A stretch of 5,892 nt of DNA from assembly GCA_024763115.1 (NCBI GenBank), contig JANTGB010000156.1, positions 1 to 5,892 of the forward strand, read 5' to 3'. Of this stretch, positions 1-5,892 are shown piece after piece. Both the position numbers and the translations under genes were made by a program. Numbering within the stretch: the stretch's first letter is position 1; every line of letters starts with the position of its first letter. This stretch comes from Desulfobulbaceae bacterium (GTDB taxonomy: Bacteria; Desulfobacterota; Desulfobulbia; Desulfobulbales; SURF-16). Under the pieces are notes generated by a model. It saw only the letters and a program-made list of their open reading frames with translations. It ran no database searches and had not been told where the DNA came from.

Positions 1-94
1 GCCGTAGATTTTCGTGATCAGGTCGGCGCAGCGTATTAGTCATACGTAAGCCGGACTGATCGCGGAAATATGCGGTACCCTGTGAGCAGTTACG
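1..94. repeat. Large imperfect hairpin (dispersed palindromic element), cut by the window edge
   Basis: Bases 1-27 pair with 50-76 in one ungapped stem: by hand count 20 Watson-Crick pairs, 5 G-T pairs and 2 mismatches (7/70 and 22/55). A small inner stem pairs 31-36 with 42-47 around the loop TAGTC. The right side continues outward as ACCCTGTGAGCAGTTACG (77-94), whose partner would lie left of base 1 and is not visible. Bases 76-96 match 1737-1757 upstream of gltX at 18 of 21 positions, so this is a repeated element and not a chance palindrome. It could be a REP/MITE-like element or a structured leader of era. I favour a dispersed repeat because of the second copy. No protein-coding signal was found in bases 1-144. 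Confidence 0.65.
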
Positions 95-144
95 TTATTT
101 TTATATTCAACCTCTCTTTAAACCATAATTAGTTAAATCCAGCT

Positions 145-1047
145 ATGAATATTCAATCGTCCAAGCAGTTAAAATCAGGAATTGTTGCCCTGGCAGGCCC
201 GCCTAACGTGGGAAAATCAACCCTGCTAAATTCTCTGCTGGGGCAGAAAATTTCCATTGTTTCGCCTAAACCGCAAACCACCAGAAATCGAATCATCGGT
301 ATTTTAAATGGTGATGATTATCAAATCATTATGCTGGATACTCCCGGAATCCACCGGGCCCGCAGTCCGCTTAATCTGGAAATGGTAAAAATCGCCCTGG
401 ACAGCCTGGCAGATGTTGATGTTATAGTTTTTATGATTGACGTGACCTTTCCCCTGCCGGAAAAAGTCGCTGACGCGGCCCAATATTTAAACAGGGCAGG
501 CAAACCGGTTATTCTGCTTATAAATAAAATTGATCTGGCAGCGCGGGATGATATACTGCCGATTCTTCAGGCTTACCGGAAGCTGTTTCCCTTTAAGGAG
601 ATGATCCCTGTCTCGGCCCTGCGTCGGGACGGCACGGATCTGCTGGTCAAAAAACTTCTGGAACTGCTGCCCACCGGCCCCCCTCTGTATCCGTTGGACA
701 TGCCGACCGATGCAACCGAGCGTTTTATTGTGGCGGAGATGATCAGGGAAAAAATATTTTTGCTGACCAGCCGGGAGGTGCCATATTCCACGGCAGTGAT
801 GGTCGACAGTTTCAAGGAGGATGAAAAAAAGAACAAAATTGTCATTCAGGCAACAATTTTTGTGGCACGAAAATCACAAAAAGGCATTATCATCGGCAAA
901 AAAGGCAGTATGCTTAAACAGATAAGAGTTGCGGCAACAAAAGAAGCGACAAAACTGCTGGGGGCAAGAATCGTTTTGAAATTATGGGTCAAGGTGCAGA
1001 AGGAATGGACAAAAGATGAACATTTTTTGCAGGAACTGGGGTTTTAA
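145..1047 (+). CDS. era: GTPase Era, ribosome small-subunit assembly factor
   Basis: Era binds GTP and the 3' end of 16S rRNA and helps 30S subunit maturation in the cytoplasm, often at the membrane. The 300-residue product has the family's normal length and architecture. The N-terminal TRAFAC GTPase domain shows the P-loop GPPNVGKS (residues 18-25), the switch I threonines in QTTRNRI (44-50), G3 DTPG (65-68), G4 NKID (127-130) and G5 VSAL (156-159). The C-terminal KH RNA-binding domain has the GxxG loop GKKG (251-254) followed by SMLKQIR. ATG 145 is the earliest possible start because an in-frame TAG lies at 130-132, and any later start would cut into the G domain. No Shine-Dalgarno sequence precedes it. 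The large hairpin lies about 50 bases upstream. The gene converges with the small minus-strand gene at 1091-1408. Whether rnc or another usual partner lies upstream cannot be seen. Confidence 0.97.
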   Translation: MNIQSSKQLKSGIVALAGPPNVGKSTLLNSLLGQKISIVSPKPQTTRNRIIGILNGDDYQIIMLDTPGIHRARSPLNLEMVKIALDSLADVDVIVFMIDVTFPLPEKVADAAQYLNRAGKPVILLINKIDLAARDDILPILQAYRKLFPFKEMIPVSALRRDGTDLLVKKLLELLPTGPPLYPLDMPTDATERFIVAEMIREKIFLLTSREVPYSTAVMVDSFKEDEKKNKIVIQATIFVARKSQKGIIIGKKGSMLKQIRVAATKEATKLLGARIVLKLWVKVQKEWTKDEHFLQELGF

Positions 1048-1090
1048 GGAACCTGGTAAACAGGCCCCTCGTGTTAGGTGAAGTAGTGCC

Positions 1091-1408
1091 TCAAGCAACA
1101 ATATCAAGCTCATTGCCGCCCTGTCTGCCGGTCTCGGCCTGGGCTGCGACAGCCTGCTCTTTATTCGTGTCCCTGGTCTCGGCGCGATTAAGATCGGCAG
1201 CTTGATTCCCTTCGGTAACGGCCCTTGAGGTCTCCAGGGCGGCGGCGCTTAAATCCGTTACCACGGCTGGGCCGACTTCGCTTGTCTGACTGTTTTCAGG
1301 TTGGGGAATGTCATCACGTTTTTGATCGTCACCAGCATTAACTGAAGATAAATTCTGCGTTTTGTCAGCGGCGTAAACACTTGCCACGTTCGCCGGATCA
1401 ATAACCAT
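1091..1408 (-). CDS. Small hypothetical protein, probably disordered, with C-terminal LDIVA
   Basis: This 105-residue protein matches no function I recognise. It is acidic, rich in A, Q, N, D, E and T, and has no Cys, Trp or Phe, so it is probably largely disordered. There is no signal peptide or membrane segment. Two features stand out: a central VVTDLSAAALETSRAV stretch (residues 49-64) and the ending NELDIVA. From memory, short orphan proteins of delta-proteobacteria often combine a 'D-x-V-x-L-S-x-x-A' type motif with a terminal 'IDIVA', sometimes near flagellar genes. That resemblance is an inference. The gene is supported by GGAGGT at 1415-1420 (minus strand), six bases from the ATG, and by a plausible promoter further upstream. 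It converges on era and appears monocistronic. It is the only minus-strand gene in the window. Confidence 0.72.
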   Translation of the reverse strand: MVIDPANVASVYAADKTQNLSSVNAGDDQKRDDIPQPENSQTSEVGPAVVTDLSAAALETSRAVTEGNQAADLNRAETRDTNKEQAVAAQAETGRQGGNELDIVA

Positions 1409-1414
1409 GATTTA

Positions 1415-1420
1415 ACCTCC
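1415..1420 (-). promoter_or_regulatory. Ribosome binding site of the small minus-strand gene
   Basis: Read on the minus strand this is GGAGGT, six bases before the ATG at 1408-1406. It is the strongest Shine-Dalgarno match in the window. It fixes the start codon and is a main reason to treat the 105-residue frame as a real gene. Confidence 0.75.
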
Positions 1421-1467
1421 ATCTAATTAAATAAGACTACACATGCAACACCTGCGGATATTGATAT

Positions 1468-1496
1468 ATTATATACATCGCCTGACCATTTGTCTT
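1468..1496 (-). promoter_or_regulatory. Candidate sigma-70-type promoter for the small minus-strand gene
   Basis: On the minus strand a perfect TATAAT (1473-1468) lies 17 bases downstream of AAGACA (1496-1491), which matches four of six bases of TTGACA. Transcription would start near 1461 and give a leader of about 50 bases before the ATG at 1408. The flanking DNA is AT-rich, so a chance match is possible. Confidence 0.45.
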
Positions 1497-1600
1497 GCTT
1501 TTTTTGTTTTTTTGTTAAACTCTCTATAAAAAAGATGAATGGCCCTGCTTGTTGTGGTATCTATTATCGTTTCATTTATGGCAACGTAGAAACTTGTTTT

Positions 1601-1683
1601 ACCATGAAGCACATGAAGGACATGAAGAAAACAAAAACTTGAAATCAGCATGTTAATTTCATTCTCTTCATGAGCTTCATGGT
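1601..1683. repeat. CATGAAG-type inverted repeat
   Basis: The left arm begins ACCATGAAGCACATGAAG (1601-1618) and the right arm is CTTCATGAGCTTCATGGT (1666-1683). They are complementary at 17 of 18 positions. Extending inward to 1601-1626 and 1658-1683 gives 22 of 26 matches around a 31-base loop. The left arm also contains three direct CATGAAG units (1603-1609, 1612-1618 and 1621-1627), spaced nine bases apart. This resembles a family of intergenic repeats known from many bacteria, written variously as ACCACGAAGGACACGAAGG and its complement. That assignment is from memory. It carries no gene and lies between the small gene and gltX. Confidence 0.7.
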
Positions 1684-1702
1684 GAGTTAAGATCATCAAC
1701 CA

Positions 1703-1753
1703 TAACTACTCACGGGGTTAGCGAAGTAAGGACGCTTACCCTATGAGTAGTTA
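1703..1753. repeat. Short hairpin copy of the palindromic element found before era
   Basis: The outer stem is a perfect 10-base inverted repeat, TAACTACTCA (1703-1712) against TGAGTAGTTA (1744-1753). After one mismatch (1713/1743) an inner stem pairs 1714-1723 with 1733-1742 with one G-T pair and one T-T mismatch, leaving a nine-base loop (1724-1732). The right arm and flank (1737-1757) match bases 76-96 at 18 of 21 positions. There is no T-run after it, so a terminator is unlikely. It lies 18 bases before gltX, so it would be in the gltX leader if transcription starts upstream and might affect translation. Confidence 0.7.
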
Positions 1754-1771
1754 CATTTACGGAATAATATC

Positions 1772-3250
1772 ATGACAGAAGTAAGAGTACGCTTTCCTCC
1801 CAGCCCCACCGGCTATCTGCACATCGGTGGGGCCAGAACCGCCCTGTATAACTGGCTTTACGCCCGTAAACATCACGGTAAACTCATCCTGCGCATCGAA
1901 GATACCGATGCCGAACGTTCAACCAGGGAATCCATTGATGGTATTCTTGACGGCCTTAACTGGCTGGGGCTGGATTGGGATGAAGGCCCCTATTTTCAGA
2001 CCGATTTTGCCGACGAACATATCAAGGCTGCCCGACAGCTGCTGGAAAACGGCCAGGCCTATAAATGTTTCTGCACCAGGGAAGAACTTGACGCCAAACG
2101 CAAAAAAGCTCTGGCTGCCAAGCAGGATATTAAATATGATGGAACCTGCCGTCATCTGACGCCGGCGGAAATTGCTGAAAAAGAAAAACAGAACATACCT
2201 TATGTGATCCGTTTCAAGGTGCCGCACAAAGACGGAGCCGTGGTTTACGAGGACAAGGTGCTGGGCGATATCAAGCGGGCCTACAGCGATATTGAGGATT
2301 TTGTCATTGTCCGCTCCAACGGCAAGCCTCTTTATCTGCTCTGCAATGTGGTGGATGATATTCGTGACCGGATAACCCACATTATCCGCGGCCAGGATCA
2401 TATGTCCAATACCACCCGTCAGGTTCTTCTTTACCAGGCCTTTAATGCCCCGGTGCCGGTTTTCGCTCACATGCCCCTGACCCTTGATCTTAAAAAAGCC
2501 AAGATTTCCAAGCGAAGTCACGGCGAGATTGTTGCCGTCCAGTTTTATCGGGAGCATGGCTTTATCCCCTGGGCCCTGTGCAACTTTCTGGTGCAGCTTG
2601 GCTGGTCAACCAATGATGACCGGGAGATTTTCTCCAGGGAAGAGCTTATCGAGGCCTTTTCCCTGGAACGGATAAATAAATCAAATTCAATTTTTAATTA
2701 CCGCAAGGGTGATCCCAAGTTTTTTACCGACCCCAAGGCCATTAATATGAATGGTCATTACCTGCGCACCATGCCCATTAACGAAATCGGCGAAATGGTC
2801 AAAAAAGAGCTGCAGGGCGAGGGGATCTGGGATGATGCCTATGATAATGATAAAAAAGAATGGTATCTGGCAACCCTTGATTTGATCCGCGACCGTTTTT
2901 TCACCCTGAAGGATTTTACCAGCCAGGGCCGGGCCTATTTTGCTGATGATTTTACGGTTGAGCCCAAGGCCCTGAAAAAAAATCTCCTGAAGCATCCGGA
3001 GCTTGAGGAATGGCTGCCCATGCTGGGCGAGAGATTCGCGAGCTTGAAAAATTTTACTAAAGATGAAGCGGAAAGGGTTGCCCGGGAATTTGCCACTGAA
3101 ATGAATGTCAAACCAGGTATTCCCATTAATGGCTCACGAGCGGTAATTACCGGCCGGATTAAAGGCCCCAGCATGTTTGAGGTTTTTGAGGTTATTGGTC
3201 GGGAACGGGTTGTGTCCCGGTTAAGGGAAGCTGGTAAATATTTTAAGTAG
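1772..3250 (+). CDS. gltX: Glutamate--tRNA ligase (GluRS)
   Basis: This cytoplasmic class Ib/Ic synthetase attaches glutamate to tRNA-Glu using ATP. The 492-residue product is close to the usual bacterial length of about 470-500. The Rossmann-fold catalytic domain shows PPSPTGYLHIGG (residues 9-20), with HIGG as the HIGH box, then RIEDTD (41-46), THIIRGQDH (202-210) and the KMSKS-type loop KISKR (244-248). C99, C101, C126 and H128 form a CxC...CxH set matching the zinc site of E. coli GluRS. The C-terminal helical part from about 330 onward is the anticodon-binding region. A DPKFFTDPKAINMN stretch (314-327) lengthens the stem-contact region relative to E. coli, as I recall that sequence. ATG 1772 is preceded by only a weak GGA (1761-1763). 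Because glnS follows, this GluRS is probably the discriminating type. That is an inference, not read from anticodon-contact residues. Confidence 0.97.
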   Translation: MTEVRVRFPPSPTGYLHIGGARTALYNWLYARKHHGKLILRIEDTDAERSTRESIDGILDGLNWLGLDWDEGPYFQTDFADEHIKAARQLLENGQAYKCFCTREELDAKRKKALAAKQDIKYDGTCRHLTPAEIAEKEKQNIPYVIRFKVPHKDGAVVYEDKVLGDIKRAYSDIEDFVIVRSNGKPLYLLCNVVDDIRDRITHIIRGQDHMSNTTRQVLLYQAFNAPVPVFAHMPLTLDLKKAKISKRSHGEIVAVQFYREHGFIPWALCNFLVQLGWSTNDDREIFSREELIEAFSLERINKSNSIFNYRKGDPKFFTDPKAINMNGHYLRTMPINEIGEMVKKELQGEGIWDDAYDNDKKEWYLATLDLIRDRFFTLKDFTSQGRAYFADDFTVEPKALKKNLLKHPELEEWLPMLGERFASLKNFTKDEAERVAREFATEMNVKPGIPINGSRAVITGRIKGPSMFEVFEVIGRERVVSRLREAGKYFK

Positions 3251-3313
3251 CGGCTTAACCTGCGAACTTACCGCCTTTTGGCTGAATTCATTACTCCAAT
3301 TTTGTAATTTAAA

Positions 3314-5014
3314 ATGCCTACAGAAAAAATTAAATCAACGCCTACTGATTTTATCCGCGCTATTATTGCCGAAGACCGGCGGAACAATAAAAATAATGGC
3401 CGGATAGTGACCCGTTTTCCGCCCGAGCCCAACGGTTTTCTTCATATAGGTCATGCCAAGTCTATCTGCCTTAACTTTGGTATTGCTGCGGAAAATCCCG
3501 GCGGAGTATGTCATCTGCGCTTTGATGACACCAATCCCAGCAAAGAAGAAGATGAGTATGTCCGTGCCATTAAAGAGGATGTCAAATGGCTGGGCTTTGA
3601 CTGGGGCGATAAACTTTTTTATGCCTCGGATTATTTCGATAAACTTTACGAATATGCCGTAAGGTTGATCAAAATGGGCCGGGCCTATGTTTGCAGCCTC
3701 AGTGCCGCAGAAATCCGGGAGTATCGCGGCACCCTGACCGAACCGGGCCGAAACAGCCCTTACCGGGAGCGCAGCGTGGAGGAAAATCTTGATCTTTTTG
3801 CCGGGATGAAAAACGGGGAATTCAGCGAGGGCAGTCATATTCTCCGGGCAAAAATTGATATGAGTTCACCTAATCTCAATATGCGGGATCCGGCTATATA
3901 TAGGATTCTCAAGGTAAGCCACCACCGCACCGGCGATACCTGGTGTATATATCCCATGTATGATTTTGCCCACTGCCTGTCCGATTCTATTGAAAATATT
4001 ACCCATTCTCTCTGCACCCTGGAATTTGAGGATCACCGTCCCCTTTATGACTGGTTCCTAGATGTTCTGGAAGTTCATCATCCCCAACAGATTGAGTTTG
4101 CCCGCTTGAACCTGGACTACACGGTAATGAGCAAACGTAAGCTCATGCAGCTGGTGGACGGTAATTATGTCAATGGTTGGGACGATCCCCGGATGTTGAC
4201 CATTTCCGGGCTCAGAAGGCGGGGCTTTACCCCGGCCGCTATCCGTAATTTCTGTCGGACGATCGGGATTGCCAAAAGAGAAAACCGGATAGACATGACT
4301 GTTTTGGAAAATGCGGTTCGGGACGATTTAAACGATCCGGCCAACCGGGTAATGGGGGTTCTGAAACCGCTGAAGATTGTTATTGAAAATTATCCTGAAG
4401 ATAAGGAAGAAGAACTGGAGGTAGCCAATCATCCCAAAAATTCGGAAATGGGCAGCCGTATGGTGCCTTTCTGCCGGGAAATTTATATTGAACAGACTGA
4501 TTTCATGGAAGATCCCCCGAAAAAATTTTTCCGCTTGGGGCCGGGTCGGGAGGTGCGTCTCCGTTCCGCCTATTTCATTACCTGCACCAGGGTAATAAAG
4601 GATAGTGACGGCCGGGTGATTGAGCTGCGCTGTACCTATGATCCGGCCAGCAAAGGCGGTTCTTCTCCTGACGGTAGAAAGGTCAGGGGCACCATGCATT
4701 GGGTTTCGGCCCGGCATGGGGTAAAGGCCCAGGTTAATCTTTATGACCGGCTCTTTACCGTGGAAAATCCCGAGGCTGACAAGAAAAAAGATTTTAAGGA
4801 TTTTCTTAATCCTGATTCGCTGGTAAACTTAGATAACTGCGTGGTGGAACCAGGTGCCGCTCAGCTGAAACAGGGCCAACAGGTTCAGTTTGAACGTCAG
4901 GGCTATTTCTGCCTTGATTCATCATCTGAACCGGCCAGGCCGGTATTTAACCGGATTGTCACCCTGCGCGATACCTGGGCTAAAATCAATAAAAAACAAC
5001 CAGGGAGAAAATAA
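3314..5014 (+). CDS. glnS: Glutamine--tRNA ligase (GlnRS)
   Basis: GlnRS charges tRNA-Gln directly with glutamine in the cytoplasm. The 566-residue product aligns along its whole length with E. coli GlnRS (about 554 residues). It shows PPEPNGFLHIGHAKS (residues 36-50) with the HIGH box at 44-47, RFDDTNP (69-75), CIYPMYDF (211-218), THSLCTLEFEDHR (230-242) and the KMSKS-type VMSKR (271-275). D71 and Y216 correspond to E. coli D66 and Y211, which recognise the glutamine side chain. The C-terminal beta-barrel anticodon-binding region includes GSRMVPF (380-386), EVRLR (413-417), DGRKVRGTMHWVSA (453-466), YDRLF (477-481) and a conserved GYFCLDS end (530-536). A Lys-rich insert KKKD lies near 490-493. 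ATG 3314 fits the E. coli N-terminus but has no Shine-Dalgarno sequence. The gene follows gltX after 63 bases without a convincing terminator and overlaps the next gene by one base. Confidence 0.98.
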   Translation: MPTEKIKSTPTDFIRAIIAEDRRNNKNNGRIVTRFPPEPNGFLHIGHAKSICLNFGIAAENPGGVCHLRFDDTNPSKEEDEYVRAIKEDVKWLGFDWGDKLFYASDYFDKLYEYAVRLIKMGRAYVCSLSAAEIREYRGTLTEPGRNSPYRERSVEENLDLFAGMKNGEFSEGSHILRAKIDMSSPNLNMRDPAIYRILKVSHHRTGDTWCIYPMYDFAHCLSDSIENITHSLCTLEFEDHRPLYDWFLDVLEVHHPQQIEFARLNLDYTVMSKRKLMQLVDGNYVNGWDDPRMLTISGLRRRGFTPAAIRNFCRTIGIAKRENRIDMTVLENAVRDDLNDPANRVMGVLKPLKIVIENYPEDKEEELEVANHPKNSEMGSRMVPFCREIYIEQTDFMEDPPKKFFRLGPGREVRLRSAYFITCTRVIKDSDGRVIELRCTYDPASKGGSSPDGRKVRGTMHWVSARHGVKAQVNLYDRLFTVENPEADKKKDFKDFLNPDSLVNLDNCVVEPGAAQLKQGQQVQFERQGYFCLDSSSEPARPVFNRIVTLRDTWAKINKKQPGRK

Positions 5015-5472
5015 TGATAAAATTAAAAAATACGGCAATTATATTTTTAATCTTATTTTTTGTTGTTGGTTGCGCTTCGAGCAGATCAGGCAAGGTTTAC
5101 AGCCGGGATGAGGCGCGCCGCCCCTTAAACGTATATTACGGCACGGTTCTGGAGGTACATGAAGCTCAGATAGAAGGCACCAAGACCGCAGCCGGGCCAA
5201 TTGCCGGAGCAGCGGCCGGCGGGGTTATCGGCAGCACGATCGGCGGCGGTTCCGGTAAGAACGTGGCCACTGTTCTCGGCGCCCTGGCCGGTTCAATGGC
5301 CGGAGCTGCGGCGGAAGAGGGGCTGACCCGTAAAGATGCCATGGAGATAACGGTTGAAATGGACGATGGCCGAATTATCGTAGTGGTACAGGAAGCCGAT
5401 GATGTCTTTAATGTCGGTGACCGGATCAGAATAGTTAAAAGCCCTGACGGAACCATGCGGGTCAGACAGTAA
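5014..5472 (+). CDS. SlyB-like outer-membrane lipoprotein, glycine-zipper 2TM domain
   Basis: The 152-residue product starts with a lipoprotein signal: charged MIKLK, a hydrophobic core to about residue 18 and the lipobox VVGC with C20 as the lipidated cysteine. Ala at the next position argues against inner-membrane retention, so outer-membrane attachment is expected. Residues 61-99 form a glycine zipper (AGPIAGAAAGGVIG and LGALAGSMAGAAA), typical of the Rick_17kDa_Anti/SlyB-PcP-like families. The C-terminal part (110-152) is a small beta domain with ITVEMDDGRIIVVVQ and FNVGDRIRIV, as in SlyB-type proteins. Such proteins are associated with envelope integrity, but the exact role here is unknown. 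ATG 5014 overlaps the glnS stop (TAATG), and AGGGAG (5002-5007) lies six bases before it. This suggests translational coupling with glnS. Confidence 0.88.
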   Translation: MIKLKNTAIIFLILFFVVGCASSRSGKVYSRDEARRPLNVYYGTVLEVHEAQIEGTKTAAGPIAGAAAGGVIGSTIGGGSGKNVATVLGALAGSMAGAAAEEGLTRKDAMEITVEMDDGRIIVVVQEADDVFNVGDRIRIVKSPDGTMRVRQ

Positions 5473-5493
5473 GGGTAAAATGGAGATAAAATT

Positions 5494-5892
5494 ATGGACG
5501 CTTTAGACTGCATTAAAACCAGAATGAGTATTCGTAAGTTTACGGCGGAACCAGTGCCTGAAAAAATTATTACGGAAATAATTGATACGGCAAAATGGAG
5601 CCCTTCCTATAAAAACAGTCAGCCCTGGGAAGTTATTGTCCTTTCCGGGGCAAAAAAAGAGAATTTAAGTAAAAAGCTGGTTGCGCTGCTGGAAGAAGGA
5701 GCGCCGCCCTGTCCTGATCTGCCGGCCCCGGAATCATGGCCGGCAGCGGAAAAAAGACGGATTGATCAGCTTTACCAGCAGCGCTTTGAGGCCTCAGGTA
5801 TTGATTTAAGTGACCCGAAAGTTATCCGCCAGGCCAAAAAGGCAAATTTTAACTTTTACGGCGCCCCTCATGTCGTTTATCTTCTGCAGGAC
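5494..5892 (+). CDS. Nitroreductase-family flavoprotein, N-terminal part (runs off the window)
   Basis: The first 133 residues are visible and the frame is open at the right edge. The N-terminus, MDALDCIKTRMSIRKF, is the standard start of FMN-dependent nitroreductase-fold proteins, with R10, S12 and R14 in the usual flavin-phosphate contact positions. WSPSYKNSQPWEVIVL (residues 35-50) is the second FMN-binding stretch. A Pro-rich insert (about 71-83) and a helix-rich RRIDQLYQQRF region follow, then NFYGAPHVVYLL. These enzymes reduce nitro compounds, quinones or related substrates with NAD(P)H. The natural substrate cannot be told from the sequence. GGAG (5482-5485) lies eight bases before the ATG, and the lipoprotein gene ends 21 bases upstream, so it is probably in the same operon as glnS. 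The frame has no stop within the window and lacks its C-terminal portion only because of truncation. Confidence 0.9.
   Translation, partial: MDALDCIKTRMSIRKFTAEPVPEKIITEIIDTAKWSPSYKNSQPWEVIVLSGAKKENLSKKLVALLEEGAPPCPDLPAPESWPAAEKRRIDQLYQQRFEASGIDLSDPKVIRQAKKANFNFYGAPHVVYLLQD

Larger units (their letters stand above)
1409..1771. other. Intergenic region with a promoter and two palindromes
   Basis: This 363-base gap separates the divergent small gene and gltX. From left to right it holds the minus-strand RBS and promoter (1415-1496), a T-rich tract (1495-1514), a CATGAAG-type inverted repeat (1601-1683) and a second hairpin (1703-1753) ending 18 bases before the gltX start. A reading frame on the minus strand (1699-1469) exists, but it only translates the repeat (HHEAHEENE and FLHVLHVLHG) and has no support. 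No convincing gltX promoter was found. A TATAAA at 1525-1530 with TTGTTT at 1504-1509 is badly spaced (15 bases). Confidence 0.6.

Noticed and set aside
102..107. TATATT as a -10 box for era
   Set aside because: No acceptable -35 element at 16-18 bases upstream. The DNA there is AT-rich and the match is easily chance.
1052..1064. Possible terminator between the convergent era and small gene (CCTG ... CAGG)
   Set aside because: A four-base stem without a T-run on either side is not a credible intrinsic terminator.
1495..1530. T-rich tract and TATAAA as a plus-strand promoter for gltX
   Set aside because: TTGTTT to TATAAA spacing is only 15 bases, and the T-tract makes such matches frequent.
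1469..1699. 76-residue minus-strand open frame
   Set aside because: It is mostly a translation of the CATGAAG inverted repeat (HHEAHEENE and FLHVLHVLHG). It has no convincing ribosome binding site and overlaps the promoter region of the small gene.
1919..2557. 212-residue minus-strand open frame inside gltX
   Set aside because: It lies opposite clear GluRS catalytic motifs. It is a shadow frame with no family resemblance.
3250..3280. Possible terminator between gltX and glnS (GCGG ... CCGC then CTTTT)
   Set aside because: Only four G-C pairs around a 17-base loop, and the T-run is short. Too weak to call.
3335..3838. 167-residue minus-strand open frame inside glnS
   Set aside because: It is antisense to the conserved HIGH-box half of GlnRS, with no independent support.

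Overview
The window is ordinary bacterial chromosome from a Gram-negative organism. It carries two translation genes (gltX, glnS), the ribosome-assembly GTPase era, a SlyB-like outer-membrane lipoprotein and the start of a nitroreductase-family flavoprotein. A tandem of glutamyl- and glutaminyl-tRNA synthetase genes, a lipobox protein with a glycine zipper, moderate base composition and a small orphan protein ending in LDIVA together suggest a member of the former Deltaproteobacteria (Desulfobacterota). That placement is an inference from gene content, not a computed one.

Layout: positions 1-144 are intergenic. They are mostly one large imperfect hairpin cut by the left edge. era (145-1047, +) follows, then a 43-base gap and a convergent small gene (1091-1408, -) encoding a 105-residue, probably disordered protein with its own ribosome binding site and a plausible promoter. 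The 363-base gap 1409-1771 holds that promoter and two separate palindromic repeats. gltX (1772-3250, +) and glnS (3314-5014, +) follow, 63 bases apart. glnS overlaps by one base a lipoprotein gene (5014-5472, +). The nitroreductase-like gene starts 21 bases later (5494) and runs off the right edge.

How the genes work together: GltX charges tRNA-Glu and GlnS charges tRNA-Gln directly, so this organism has a direct route to Gln-tRNA(Gln) and need not rely on the amidotransferase route for it. The lipoprotein and nitroreductase genes are probably co-transcribed with glnS because of the tight spacing, but no functional link to aminoacylation is evident.

The most interesting non-coding signal is a dispersed palindromic element. 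A 21-base terminal segment recurs upstream of era (76-96) and upstream of gltX (1737-1757), with three differences, all transitions. In both places it forms the right arm of a hairpin. A second, unrelated CATGAAG-type inverted repeat lies next to the gltX copy. I saw no CRISPR array, tRNA, rRNA, transposase gene, phage gene or defence system, and no clearly undescribed protein system.
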